64,000 bases of DNA from Castellaniella sp047971665 (GCF_047971665.1 NZ_JBKEAA010000004.1:16430-80429); one strand, 5' to 3'. Shown: positions 46,846 to 55,737, counted from the first letter of the stretch. Notes: generated by a model not told the origin, from the letters alone. Translations and numbers: made by a program.

Positions 46846-47346
46846 ATGAACAGGCGTAAATTCTTGCGCAACGCATCGCTGGCCGCGCTGGGGGTGGCGA
46901 TGGGTGGACACGGCGCAGTGGCCTCGATCCTGCCGGCTCATCCCGTCTTCGGGCGCTCATTTCCGGATCTCGACGGTCAGGATCAGGCGCTGTCGGCCTA
47001 TGCGGGACGGCCGGTGCTGATGAATTTCTGGGCCAGCTGGTGTCCGCCCTGCGTGCGCGAAATGCCGCTGCTCGAGTCCCTGCATCAGCGGCATCCCGAT
47101 CTGGCCGTGTTGGGGCTGGCCATCGATACCCGGGCCAATGTCGGGCGTTTCCTCAAAAAAGTCCAGGTGTCCTACCCGCTACTGCTGACCGGCACGCAGG
47201 GGATCGCGCTGATGCGCGAACTGGGCAACAAGGGCGGAGGGCTGCCTTTTACCCTGCTGTTCGACCGCCAGGGCCATCTGGTCGATTCGATCACCGGCGA
47301 GCTCGATCCGGACGATATCCAGGCCCGGATCACGCAGATGCTTTAG
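46846..47346 (+). CDS. TlpA-type thiol-disulfide oxidoreductase with Tat-like signal
   Basis: 166 residues from ATG giving MNRRKFLRNASLAALGVAMG. The twin Arg and the hydrophobic stretch match a Tat signal (RRKFL), rather unlike the Sec signal or anchor usual for TlpA. The thioredoxin domain has the WCPPC active site at 65-69 in NFWASWCPPCVREMPLLESL and the cis-Pro region GGGLPFTLLFDRQG. Likely periplasmic reductase. Followed by a 280-bp gap in which I see no gene. Confidence 0.88.
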   Translation: MNRRKFLRNASLAALGVAMGGHGAVASILPAHPVFGRSFPDLDGQDQALSAYAGRPVLMNFWASWCPPCVREMPLLESLHQRHPDLAVLGLAIDTRANVGRFLKKVQVSYPLLLTGTQGIALMRELGNKGGGLPFTLLFDRQGHLVDSITGELDPDDIQARITQML

Positions 47347-47626
47347 GGTTTGATAACTCTGTTGCAAACCCGTTCTGTCCCTGGTTTTATGGACAAATCG
47401 GCGGTTTTAGCGTAAAAAGGCGCTTTGAAGGGTATCCCCATACCCAGGATCAGGCGGCTTCGGGTGAGACTCCAGGGCTGCCCGCTGGCAGCAGCAACAC
47501 ATGTGGCCGTCGTGTATTCTCCCCGCATCGCCGGGGTCGGACCGACGGCGTATTTGTTTTTACCGCCCGGATCCGATCAATGAACGGCCCGCGCCCGCAT
47601 GGGCAAGCACACAGGAATTTATCAAC
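47347..47626. other. 280-bp non-coding gap upstream of accB
   Basis: No ORF of note on either strand. It holds the small palindrome GTCGG-A-CCGAC and probably the accB promoter, which I could not place with confidence. aroQ is often found at this spot in related genomes, as I remember them, but is absent. Confidence 0.4.
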
Positions 47627-48082
47627 ATGGATCTTAGAAAACTGAAAACGCTGATCGACCTGGTGGCCGATTCGGGTATTGCCGAACTGGAAATCACCGA
47701 GGGCGAAGGCAAGGTCCGTATCGTCAAGTTTTCCCAGACGGCCGCTGGCGCGCCGGCGACCGTCGCCACCGTGCCCGCCCAGGTTGTCCCGGCGCCCGCC
47801 GCCGCGCCCGTCGCTCCGGCGGCCGCGCCTGCGCCGGCCGCGCCGCAAGGCCATCAGGTCAAGGCGCCCATGGTGGGCACGTTCTACCGTTCGCCCAATC
47901 CGAATGCGGCGTCTTTCGTCGAGGTCGGTCAGACCGTCAAGGAAGGCGATCCCCTGTGCATCATCGAGGCGATGAAGCTGCTCAACGAGATCGAGGCCGA
48001 CAAGTCCGGCGTGATCAAGGAGATCCTCGTCGAGAACGGCGAACCGGTCGAATACGGCCAACCCCTGTTCATCATCGCCTGA
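47627..48082 (+). CDS. accB: Biotin carboxyl carrier protein AccB
   Basis: 151 residues from ATG giving MDLRKLKTLIDLVADSG. The biotinylation lysine is Lys117 in EAMK, within CIIEAMKLLNEIEADKSG. An Ala/Pro-rich linker (about 40-75) joins the N-terminal helix to the biotinyl domain. Part of acetyl-CoA carboxylase. Confidence 0.97.
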   Translation: MDLRKLKTLIDLVADSGIAELEITEGEGKVRIVKFSQTAAGAPATVATVPAQVVPAPAAAPVAPAAAPAPAAPQGHQVKAPMVGTFYRSPNPNAASFVEVGQTVKEGDPLCIIEAMKLLNEIEADKSGVIKEILVENGEPVEYGQPLFIIA

Positions 48083-48087
48083 GCGCC

Positions 48088-49434
48088 ATGTTCGAAAAAA
48101 TCCTGATTGCCAATCGCGGCGAAATTGCCCTGCGAGTCCTGCGCGCCTGCCGTGAAATGGGCATCCAGACCGTGGTCGTGCACTCCGAGGCCGATCGCGA
48201 GGCCAAATATGTGCGACTGGCCGATGAATCCGTCTGCATCGGACCGGCCTCGCCGCGCGACAGTTATCTGAACATGCCGGCGCTGATCTCGGCGGCCGAA
48301 GTCACCGATGCCGAGGCGATTCATCCCGGCTACGGCTTCCTGTCGGAAAACGCCGATTTCGCCGAACGGGTGGAAAAGAGCGGTTTCGTGTTCATCGGCC
48401 CGCGCCCGGAGAGCATTCGCACCATGGGAGACAAGGTCAGCGCCAAGCAGGCCATGATCGCCGCCGGCGTGCCGGTCGTGCCAGGCTCGGATGGCGCGCT
48501 GCCCGATGACCCCCAGGAGATCCAGCGGATCGCCGCCGAAGTCGGCTATCCGGTGATCATCAAGGCCGCGGGTGGCGGCGGTGGCCGCGGCATGCGGGTG
48601 GTCTACACCGAGACGGCCCTGCTCAACGCCGTGGCCATGACGCGCACAGAGGCCGGCGCCGCCTTCAACAATCCCGAGGTCTATCTGGAAAAATTCCTCG
48701 AGAATCCGCGTCACATCGAGATCCAGGTGCTGGCGGACGGCGAGGGCAAGGCGGTCTGGCTGGGCGAACGCGACTGCTCCATGCAGCGCCGCCACCAGAA
48801 AATCATCGAAGAAGCGCCTGCCCCGGGCATCGATCGCGACCTGGTCGAGCGGATCGGCGAGCGTTGCGCCAAGGCCTGCCGCCAGATGCGCTACCGTGGC
48901 GCGGGCACTTTCGAGTTGCTGTACGAGAACGGCGAGTTCTATTTCATCGAGATGAACACCCGGATCCAGGTAGAGCACACGGTCACCGAAATGATCACCG
49001 GGATCGATCTGGTTCAGCAGCAGCTGCGGATCGCGGCGGGCGAGAAATTCACGCTGCGTCAGCGCGACATCAATCTGCGCGGCCACGCGATCGAATGCCG
49101 GATCAATGCCGAGGACCCCTATAAATTCACGCCCAGCCCCGGCCGGATCACCAACTGGCACACGCCGGGCGGGCCGGGGGTGCGCATGGATTCCCATGTG
49201 TTCTCCGGGTATACCGTGCCGCCCTACTACGATTCGATGATCGCCAAGCTCATCACCTATGGCGACGACCGTCATCAGGCGACCATGCGGATGGACATCG
49301 CGCTCTCGGAGATGATCGTCGAGGGGGTGAACACCAATATCCCGCTGCACCGCGAGTTGATGCATGATGCCAAATTCATCGAAGGCGGCACCAGCATCCA
49401 CTATCTCGAGCACAAACTCGCCGCGCGCGGCTGA
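48088..49434 (+). CDS. accC: Biotin carboxylase AccC
   Basis: 448 residues from ATG giving MFEKILIANRGEIALRVLRA, 5 nt after accB. ATP-grasp enzyme: IIKAAGGGGGRGMRVV is the glycine loop, with EKFLENPRHIEIQVLADG and FIEMNTRIQVEHTVTE. It carboxylates biotin on AccB in fatty-acid synthesis. Confidence 0.98.
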   Translation: MFEKILIANRGEIALRVLRACREMGIQTVVVHSEADREAKYVRLADESVCIGPASPRDSYLNMPALISAAEVTDAEAIHPGYGFLSENADFAERVEKSGFVFIGPRPESIRTMGDKVSAKQAMIAAGVPVVPGSDGALPDDPQEIQRIAAEVGYPVIIKAAGGGGGRGMRVVYTETALLNAVAMTRTEAGAAFNNPEVYLEKFLENPRHIEIQVLADGEGKAVWLGERDCSMQRRHQKIIEEAPAPGIDRDLVERIGERCAKACRQMRYRGAGTFELLYENGEFYFIEMNTRIQVEHTVTEMITGIDLVQQQLRIAAGEKFTLRQRDINLRGHAIECRINAEDPYKFTPSPGRITNWHTPGGPGVRMDSHVFSGYTVPPYYDSMIAKLITYGDDRHQATMRMDIALSEMIVEGVNTNIPLHRELMHDAKFIEGGTSIHYLEHKLAARG

Positions 49435-49442
49435 GGCCCGGC

Positions 49443-50357
49443 ATGCGAGAGCTCGTGCTGAACTGCCCGGAAAGCCAGGCTGAGGCATGGTCCGATGCCT
49501 TGCTGGAGGCCGGCGCATTGTCGGTGTCGGTCGAGGATGCCGATGGCGATACGGCTGACGAGCAGGCGCTGTTCGGCGAACCGGGCACGGAGCCCGAAGT
49601 CCTGGCCTGGCGGCGCAATCGTCTGGTCGCGCTGCTGGCCGACGGGGATGACCCCGCCCAGTTACTGATGGTGCTCGACGGCCTGGCCGGCCCGATGCCG
49701 GCGGCGCAGGACTGGTTCCTGCGCGATGTGCCCGATGCGGACTGGGTGCGCCTGACGCAATCCCAGTTCGGCCCGATCGTCGTCAGCGACCGCATCTGGA
49801 TCGTGCCGAGCTGGCATCGCGACGATGACGGCCTGCCTTCGGTCGGTGCGCACGATGGCATCGTGCGCATCGAACTCGATCCGGGCCTGGCCTTCGGCAC
49901 AGGCAGCCATCCCACCACGCATCTGTGCCTGGAATGGCTGGCCGCCCATTTGCGCGGTGGCGAAACCGTGCTGGACTACGGCTGCGGCTCGGGCATCCTG
50001 GCGATAGCTGCCCGGCTGCTGGGCGCCGGCCCGACAGTCGGTGTGGACATCGACGAGCAGGCGGTGCTGGCCACGGCCCGTAATGCGCAGGCCAATCGCC
50101 TGGATGTCCAGGCCATCCTGCCCGGTCACCTGTCCGCAGGTACCCATCAGGTCGTGGTAGCCAACATCCTGTCGAACCCCCTCAAGCTCCTGGCTCCCAT
50201 GCTGGCCGCCCGGGTCGCCCCGGGCGGGTTCCTGGCGCTGTCCGGTGTCCTGGAGCGGCAGGCCGATGAGGTCTGCCAAGCCTACGCGCCGCACCTGCCT
50301 TTGCAGGTCTGGGCGGCTCGCGATGGCTGGGTCTGCCTGGCTGGCCGCAGCGTCTGA
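49443..50357 (+). CDS. prmA: Ribosomal protein L11 methyltransferase PrmA
   Basis: 304 residues. The N-terminal substrate domain is followed by a class I methyltransferase domain with VLDYGCGSGILAIAA and DPGLAFGTGSHPTT. It trimethylates L11 lysines and the N-terminus. It starts 8 nt after accC. Confidence 0.96.
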   Translation: MRELVLNCPESQAEAWSDALLEAGALSVSVEDADGDTADEQALFGEPGTEPEVLAWRRNRLVALLADGDDPAQLLMVLDGLAGPMPAAQDWFLRDVPDADWVRLTQSQFGPIVVSDRIWIVPSWHRDDDGLPSVGAHDGIVRIELDPGLAFGTGSHPTTHLCLEWLAAHLRGGETVLDYGCGSGILAIAARLLGAGPTVGVDIDEQAVLATARNAQANRLDVQAILPGHLSAGTHQVVVANILSNPLKLLAPMLAARVAPGGFLALSGVLERQADEVCQAYAPHLPLQVWAARDGWVCLAGRSV

Positions 50358-50372
50358 CGGAGGGGAGCGGCG

Positions 50373-51470
50373 ATGGATCTGACCACACGCTGCCCGAACT
50401 GCGGGACTGTATTCCAGGCATGCCTGACAGAGCTGCAATTGCGCAAGGGCTACATCCGTTGCGTGCAGTGCTCTCATATTTTTGATGGTTATGCCGAGGT
50501 GGTCGCCGATGCGACCCCACCCGAGGCGCTGGCGGCCGTGCCGCGCGCCGCTGTCGCGCCGCCGCGTCCGGCCGTCGCGCCTGCCGCACCCGCGATGGGG
50601 GCTTCTGCGGCACCATCGCCTCAGGTCATCCGCTCAGGCCGTCTTTCCCGGCAGCCGTCCGAGGAGGCCCCCGCGTTCAGCATCGGGGTCGCTCCCTGGC
50701 CCGACGATCGGCCCGAGCCTCGCATCGGCGACGGGCACGAACGGTCCGGGCCGCGCCCGGTCGATCAGATTCTGGCGGATGAGGGCTGGGTGTCCGACGC
50801 CTCCGTCGCGCCGGGTTCCAGCCGGAGCGCCAGCCGGGAGACGGCAGGGGCACAGGCGGAATCGTTCATGGTCGAGGCCCGGCCGGGGCATCGCAGTCAG
50901 GGCGGTTCGGCCGCGCCTTTGCTGAGAGACGAGGATGCGCCGGGCTGGGGCGCCGCGCTGGCGCGTTTCTGCGCCAGGCTGCTGTTGCTCCTGTTGCTGA
51001 TTCTGCTGGCGGCGCAGGCCGCCTATGTCTACCGGGCCGACATCGCCCGGATGGCGCCCGCGCTCAGGCCCGTCCTCGAAAGAGCCTGCGCCCCCCTGCA
51101 TTGCCGGGTGCCCTATGGTCGGGACATTACGCTGATCGCGATCACTGGTTCCGCGCTCAAGGCCGCCGATTCCAATGCAGTGGCGGGGTTGCCGCCCTCG
51201 GATCAGGTGCCCGACGAACAGCGGTTTGAGTTGCACGCCACTTTGCGCAACCGGGCCGAGGCGCCTCAGGAATGGCCGACCCTGGCACTGGAACTGAAAG
51301 ACGCCGCCGGAACGCAGCTGGTGCGCCGCAATCTGTCGCCCGCCGACTATCTGGGCGCGGCGCGTGCGGCGCAGCCCTTCGCGGGCCTGAGCGAGGTCCT
51401 GGTGCGCGTGCCGCTGACCCTGAGCGGTGTGCGCATCAATGGCTATCAGCTCGATCTCTTTTATCCCTGA
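50373..51470 (+). CDS. MJ0042-type zinc-ribbon protein with DUF3426 domain
   Basis: 365 residues. N-terminal zinc ribbon with Cys7, Cys10, Cys30 and Cys33, then a long Ala/Pro/Arg-rich linker (about 45-190), one membrane helix (about 195-220, RLLLLLLLILLAAQAAYVYR), and the DUF3426 domain. Commonly found after prmA in betaproteobacteria; function unknown, perhaps a membrane-linked regulator. Confidence 0.85.
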   Translation: MDLTTRCPNCGTVFQACLTELQLRKGYIRCVQCSHIFDGYAEVVADATPPEALAAVPRAAVAPPRPAVAPAAPAMGASAAPSPQVIRSGRLSRQPSEEAPAFSIGVAPWPDDRPEPRIGDGHERSGPRPVDQILADEGWVSDASVAPGSSRSASRETAGAQAESFMVEARPGHRSQGGSAAPLLRDEDAPGWGAALARFCARLLLLLLLILLAAQAAYVYRADIARMAPALRPVLERACAPLHCRVPYGRDITLIAITGSALKAADSNAVAGLPPSDQVPDEQRFELHATLRNRAEAPQEWPTLALELKDAAGTQLVRRNLSPADYLGAARAAQPFAGLSEVLVRVPLTLSGVRINGYQLDLFYP

Positions 51471-51485
51471 AGGTATTTCATCGCC

Positions 51486-52433
51486 ATGTCCGAGGACGTC
51501 CTGATCTGCGGTTCCATTGCTTTCGACACCATCGCCGTGTTCGAGGGGCGCTTCCGCGACCATATTCTGGCCGACAACATCAAGTCGCTCAGCGTGTCGT
51601 TCTTTGTGCCTTCGCTGCGCAAGGAATACGGCGGCTGCGCGGGCAATATCGCTTACAGCCTCAAATTGCTGGGCGGGCGACCGGTGCCCGTCGGCACCGT
51701 GGGCCAGGATGCCGATGACTATCTGCAGCGGCTGCGCGCCCTGGACATCGACACCCGGCTGGTGCGCATGCTGCCCGACACCTACACGGCTCAATGCCAC
51801 ATCATCACGGATCAGGAAAACAACCAGATCGCTTCGTTCCATCCGGGCGCGATGCTGCGTTCGGCGGAAAACGATCTGAGCGGTCATCGCGCCTGCTGGG
51901 CCATCGTCTCGCCGGATTCCAAGGATGGCATGTTCGCGCATGCTCAGCGACTGCAGGCCGCCGGGATTCCCTTCATCTTCGATCTGGGACAGGCGATGCC
52001 ATTGTTCGAGGGCGAGGACCTTTTGCGCATGCTGGACATGGCCGACATTCTGACCGCCAATGACTATGAGGCCAGTGTGATCGAGGAACGCACGGGGCGC
52101 TCCATCCAGACGCTGGCGGCCGGCCTGCGGGCGGTGGTGGTGACACGGGGCGGCGAAGGCGCCTCGCTGTTCGTCGGCGATACCCGGACGGATGTTCCCG
52201 CAGCCCCCGTGACCGAGGTCGTCGATCCGACCGGCTGCGGCGATGCGCATCGCGCCGGCCTGCTGTATGGCCTGGCGCACGGCTGGCCCTTGCGGGATGC
52301 CTGTTGCTTGGCGAATGTCATGGGCGGTCTTAAAATTGCTCACAGGGGTCCGCAGAACCATCGCCCGTCGCGCAGCGATATCGCGGCGGTGCTGCAGTCG
52401 CATTATGGTATCGGCGCGGACCGGCTCGCCTGA
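51486..52433 (+). CDS. PfkB-family carbohydrate/nucleoside kinase
   Basis: 315 residues. Ribokinase fold with N-terminal SIAFDTIAVFEG, GGCAGNIAYSLKLLG and the catalytic DPTGCGD (Asp253). The usual anion hole GAGD is GCGD here. It resembles the adenosine-kinase-like group found in Burkholderiales; the substrate cannot be told. It follows the DUF3426 gene with a 15-nt gap. Confidence 0.88.
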   Translation: MSEDVLICGSIAFDTIAVFEGRFRDHILADNIKSLSVSFFVPSLRKEYGGCAGNIAYSLKLLGGRPVPVGTVGQDADDYLQRLRALDIDTRLVRMLPDTYTAQCHIITDQENNQIASFHPGAMLRSAENDLSGHRACWAIVSPDSKDGMFAHAQRLQAAGIPFIFDLGQAMPLFEGEDLLRMLDMADILTANDYEASVIEERTGRSIQTLAAGLRAVVVTRGGEGASLFVGDTRTDVPAAPVTEVVDPTGCGDAHRAGLLYGLAHGWPLRDACCLANVMGGLKIAHRGPQNHRPSRSDIAAVLQSHYGIGADRLA

Positions 52434-52472
52434 TTCGGGCGCGGCCGCTTTTTTCTTCACAGGAGTCAGCCC

Positions 52473-52970
52473 ATGGCGATCTTTACGCAGGGTCTTCCTC
52501 GCCGCGCGACGCGCTTTGCCGCTGTTGCCGGGATTTCTCTCTCGTTGCTGGTGCTGGCTGGCTGCGCCAGCCAGTCCGCCTCCAGTTCCGTCTATACCTA
52601 TGGACAGGCGCAGAGCGAACAGATCGTGCGCTACGGCACGGTGGTGTCCGTACGCTCCGTGGTCATCCAGTCGGACAAATCTTCAGGTCTGGGCGCCTTG
52701 AGCGGCGCGGCGCTCGGTGGCGTCGCGGGCAGCGCCGTGGGAGATGGTCGTGGTCAGATCCTGGCCTCGATCGGCGGCGCCTTGCTGGGCGGTCTGGCCG
52801 GCAATGCGGTCGAGAATCAGGTCGGCAAGACCCGTGGTCTGGAAATCACCGTCCGTCTGGATAACGGCGAGACCCGCGTCATTGCCCAGGCGGCCGATGT
52901 GGCGCTGAACTCCGGTCAGCGCGTTCAGGTCATCAGCGGCGGCGGGCCGACCCGCGTCGTGCCGATCTAG
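52473..52970 (+). CDS. Glycine-zipper 2TM lipoprotein (SlyB/Pcp-like)
   Basis: 165 residues: signal peptide with lipobox LAGC (Cys31), then a two-turn glycine zipper (about 75-110, LSGAALGGVAGSAVG and IGGALLGGLAGNAVE) and a beta C-terminus with ITVRLDNGETRVIAQ. Outer-membrane lipoprotein of the SlyB type, linked to envelope stress in enterobacteria. The distant start allows a polar n-region of 17 residues. Confidence 0.9.
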   Translation: MAIFTQGLPRRATRFAAVAGISLSLLVLAGCASQSASSSVYTYGQAQSEQIVRYGTVVSVRSVVIQSDKSSGLGALSGAALGGVAGSAVGDGRGQILASIGGALLGGLAGNAVENQVGKTRGLEITVRLDNGETRVIAQAADVALNSGQRVQVISGGGPTRVVPI

Positions 52971-53001
52971 ATCCAGGACCGGCCCGGGCGGCGAGTGTCG
53001 T

Positions 53002-53565
53002 TCAGGCGCCGAATGTCGTGAACGCCATGTGGTTCACCACCATCATGGCGATCTGTGCCAGCACCAGCAGGACCAGGGGCGACAGGTCCAGCCCGCCCAT
53101 GCGCGGCAGCATCCGGCGGATGGGATCGAGCAGCGGCGCGGTCAGGGTGTAGAGCACCGGCATGATGGGTGACAGCGGGTTGACCCAGGACAGGATCGCC
53201 TGGATCAGCGTCACCCAGACGATCACGTTGAACAACCATTTCAGTCCGACCAGCAGGCCCGACAACAGCAGCGGGCCGATGGTGGCCGAAGAGATCAGGC
53301 TGCCCGTGACGACCAGCCAGGACAACAGCAGATACAGGATGGCCGTGATCCAGCACGCCAGGATGCTGGGCCAGTCGAAGCGGCCACTGGTGGGGATGAA
53401 TCTGCGGATCGGTCCTGTCAGCCATTCCGTGGCTCGCAGGATGGCCTGGGAAAACGGATTGAAGGGATGCAGGCGGATCGCGAACATCCAGGCCCGCAGG
53501 ATCAGGCCGATGCCAAAGAGCTGAAAAACAATATCGAACAGGAACTGCAGGATGTTTTGGGCCAT
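53002..53565 (-). CDS. YggT-family membrane protein
   Basis: 187 residues with two YGGT repeats: LQFLFDIVFQLFGIGLILRAWM with FNPFSQAILRATEWLTGPIRRFIP, then WVTLIQAILSWVNPLSPIMPVLYTLTAPLLDPIRRMLP. Inner-membrane protein of uncertain role, linked in E. coli to osmotic shock and potassium. It lies downstream of the H1-like gene. Confidence 0.9.
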   Translation of the reverse strand: MAQNILQFLFDIVFQLFGIGLILRAWMFAIRLHPFNPFSQAILRATEWLTGPIRRFIPTSGRFDWPSILACWITAILYLLLSWLVVTGSLISSATIGPLLLSGLLVGLKWLFNVIVWVTLIQAILSWVNPLSPIMPVLYTLTAPLLDPIRRMLPRMGGLDLSPLVLLVLAQIAMMVVNHMAFTTFGA

Positions 53566-53631
53566 GCGGTGCTCGTGGGCTGCGGTCGTGGAGCCGTCAT
53601 TGTCGCATCAAGCGGACCGCCCTGGCGAATG

Positions 53632-53658
53632 AAAAGGCCCGGCGGATTCCGCCGGGCC
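53632..53658 (-). terminator. Intrinsic terminator after the H1-like gene
   Basis: Minus strand: GGCCCGGCGG-AAT-CCGCCGGGCC followed by TTTTC. A strong 10-bp stem with a short U-run. Confidence 0.75.
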
Positions 53659-53672
53659 AGGGGTATCGCGGT

Positions 53673-53704
53673 CTGATTCCCGCCTGCGCGAGCGCGGGAA
53701 TCAG
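53673..53704. repeat. Perfect 11-bp inverted repeat next to the H1-like stop
   Basis: CTGATTCCCGC and GCGGGAATCAG with a 10-nt loop, between the coding end and the terminator hairpin. No T-tract. A second hairpin in tandem could stabilise the mRNA end. Confidence 0.5.
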
Positions 53705-53712
53705 CGGTGCGA

Positions 53713-54390
53713 TCAGGGGCGCTTGCTTGCTGCGGGGAACGGCCAGGATGCTGCCGGATTGGTATCCGTACGGATCTCGGGGGCAGGCATCTCGGGCTTG
53801 ACGGCAGCGACTTTCTTGGCGGCCGGTTTGCGCGCAGCAGGCTTGGGTTTGGCGGCCGCCTTCTTTGCAGGAGCCTTGGCGGTTTTTTTCGCCGGCGCTT
53901 TTTTCGCGGCGGCTTTCTTGGCCGGTGCCTTTTTGGCCGCTGCCTTTTTCGCGACGGCGGTTTTTGCCGTGGCCTTCTTGGCAGAGGCTGCCGTCTTTTT
54001 CACTGAGGCCTTTTTGGCCGGTACCTTTTTGGCCGCGGCTTTTTTGGCAACGGCCTTTTTCGGCGCGGCCTTTTTGGCTACTGCCTTTTTGGGTGCGGCT
54101 TTCTTGGCTGCTGCCTTTTTCGGTGCGGCTTTCTTGGCAGCGGTTTTCTTCACGGCCACTTTCTTGGCAGCCGTTTTTTTCACGGCGGCTTTCTTGGCGG
54201 GCGCGGCTTTCCTGGCTGTTGCCTTTTTGGGTGCCGCCTTTTTGGCGGCGGCTTTCACCGGCGCGGCCTTTTTGGCCGGCGCGGCTTTTTTGGCGGCCGG
54301 TGCGGACTTCTTGGCTGCCGGTTTGGAGGTGGACTTCGGGGCTGCGGATTTCTTGCTTGATGCGACAGAGGCCTTCTTGGCTGTTGCCAT
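53713..54390 (-). CDS. Histone H1-like Lys/Ala-rich DNA-binding protein
   Basis: 225 residues from ATG giving MATAKKASVASSKK, chosen because AAGGAG lies 7 nt upstream; an ATG two codons earlier is too close to that site. Almost the whole protein is a run of AAKKA/PAKKA/AVKKT-type repeats, closing with PEMPAPEIRTDTNPAASWPF. It resembles H1-like proteins of Bordetella (BpH1) and chlamydial HctB, thought to condense DNA. Short DNA repeats underlie it, so length may vary between strains. Confidence 0.88.
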   Translation of the reverse strand: MATAKKASVASSKKSAAPKSTSKPAAKKSAPAAKKAAPAKKAAPVKAAAKKAAPKKATARKAAPAKKAAVKKTAAKKVAVKKTAAKKAAPKKAAAKKAAPKKAVAKKAAPKKAVAKKAAAKKVPAKKASVKKTAASAKKATAKTAVAKKAAAKKAPAKKAAAKKAPAKKTAKAPAKKAAAKPKPAARKPAAKKVAAVKPEMPAPEIRTDTNPAASWPFPAASKRP

Positions 54391-54424
54391 CGTCATGCTC
54401 CTTGGGATCGAAGAGAGTGTCCAC

Positions 54425-54469
54425 CCATTTGATATGACCCCCACGGGATGTGCGGCTCATCTCAAATGG
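54425..54469. repeat. Inverted repeat in the leader of the H1-like gene
   Basis: CCATTTGA (54425-54432) and TCAAATGG (54462-54469), with a 29-nt loop. No other structure was recognised in the 245-bp gap up to 54635. Confidence 0.3.
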
Positions 54470-54635
54470 CGCAGGCGTGCAGTATCATGAACATCGCACG
54501 CCTTCAAGTCTATCTTAAGCACTGTCGTGTTCCAAGCATTATTCCCGGTGTGGCGTCCGTTGAGATCAATATTCGTTAAGTCGTGTCTCGAAAAAGTCGC
54601 GTTCTTTTTTTATCGATGATGTTTTCGTGCGATGC

Positions 54636-55076
54636 TCACCACTTCAGATAGAACATGGCCTTGGCGAGAAAGACGATCAGGACGACATGGCAGAAAACGC
54701 TGATGTGGATGATCTGGAAATGGCGCGACTTCAGTTTGCCCGTGCCGCTGAGCGTCATGGCGGTGATGAAATGACCCAGCACGCTGAAGGCCAGGATGAT
54801 CTTGATCCACAGCAGCGTGGCGAAACTGCTGGCGAATGGCTGGGCGAGCGCTTCGCGGAATTGCCAGGCCATGCCCACCCCCGCGCCGAACAGCACGATC
54901 ATGGCGAAGGGCATGATGCGCCGCGCGCGCTTGCCGATGGCCAGCTCGACGTTGCGCATGGTTTCGCGGCCAAGCGGCTTGCGGATGCCTTCGAGAATCA
55001 GGACTTCGAAAAACACGGTGCCCACGAACAGGATGGCGGCGAACAGGTGCAGCGTGATGAGTAGAGAGTGGCTCAT
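54636..55076 (-). CDS. CopD-like small membrane protein
   Basis: 146 residues from ATG giving MSHSLLITLHLFAAILFVGTVFFE; upstream codons are not conserved. Four predicted helices, with His in the first (LHLFAAILFVG) and in HFITAMTLSG, as in copper-resistance CopD/YhaN-like membrane proteins. Copper binding is inferred from the family only. Confidence 0.75.
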   Translation of the reverse strand: MSHSLLITLHLFAAILFVGTVFFEVLILEGIRKPLGRETMRNVELAIGKRARRIMPFAMIVLFGAGVGMAWQFREALAQPFASSFATLLWIKIILAFSVLGHFITAMTLSGTGKLKSRHFQIIHISVFCHVVLIVFLAKAMFYLKW

Positions 55077-55211
55077 GTCGGTAGAATATTGACTTGCCCG
55101 CAGGACGCGGGCGCACCGGGAAATTGTAGGCCGGCAATCTTTGCCGGGATGCTCCGGCCCTTGGCCGATCCTGGGTATTGGATGACATTTGTCATGGATG
55201 GGAATCAAGTC

Positions 55212-55703
55212 ATGGATTGCCTTCGTTTTCATGTCCGGATCGCGCTGGCGGCCGCCCTGGTTACCCTTGCGGCCTGCGCGCCGATGAAGCCGGCGCAGGG
55301 GCCGGCCGCTGCGACGGCAACGCGGCCCTCCTGCACGGTGGCGGCGACCGGTGACCCGCTGGTCGGCAATTGGCTGTCGGTCAGCGCCCAGAAAGGCGTC
55401 GCCGGCGCCTTGCGCACGCTCTACACGCTGAACCCGGATGGCACCATGAACTACGTCAAGCAGATCAAGCGACCGCGCACACCCTCCCAGGGGCTGTATG
55501 AATCAGGTTGCTGGGTGCGCGACGGCCAGACGGTGATCCTGCGGACCCTGGATTCCAACGGTCTGCCCGTGAACCTGGATGATCCGATCTACACCAATCG
55601 TTATCGCGTTGATCGGGTCAATACCTCGGAGTTGCGCCTGAGCGGTCCGGACGGCGCCGTGAAGGCACGGCGCATGTCGCCGGGCTACCGGCTGCCGTTC
55701 TAG
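55212..55703 (+). CDS. Small lipoprotein of unknown function
   Basis: 163 residues from ATG giving MDCLRFHVRIALAAALVTLAAC. Two earlier in-frame ATGs exist; this one gives a signal peptide of normal length with lipobox TLAAC. The mature part has two Cys (near 41 and 99) and a compact beta-like domain, with VGNWLSVSAQKG and YTLNPDGTMNYVKQ resembling lipocalin-like/DUF-type repeats. I do not recognise the family. Confidence 0.75.
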   Translation: MDCLRFHVRIALAAALVTLAACAPMKPAQGPAAATATRPSCTVAATGDPLVGNWLSVSAQKGVAGALRTLYTLNPDGTMNYVKQIKRPRTPSQGLYESGCWVRDGQTVILRTLDSNGLPVNLDDPIYTNRYRVDRVNTSELRLSGPDGAVKARRMSPGYRLPF

Positions 55704-55725
55704 GGCCCGGCATGTTCTCCGGGCC
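55704..55725. terminator. Hairpin between the lipoprotein gene and gltX
   Basis: GGCCCGG (55704-55710) and CCGGGCC (55719-55725) with an 8-nt loop, directly after the TAG stop. Convergent genes share it; no T-tract. Confidence 0.45.
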
Positions 55726-55737
55726 GCAGCGGGCGCG

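Noticed and set aside
47347..47626. Remnant of aroQ upstream of accB
   Set aside because: No piece of a dehydroquinase (for example the N-terminal LNGPNLN motif) is visible in any frame, so there is no pseudogene call.
53740..54360. CRISPR-like or satellite repeat array
   Set aside because: The repeats are short, imperfect and coding for Lys-Ala units; there are no spacers or cas genes.
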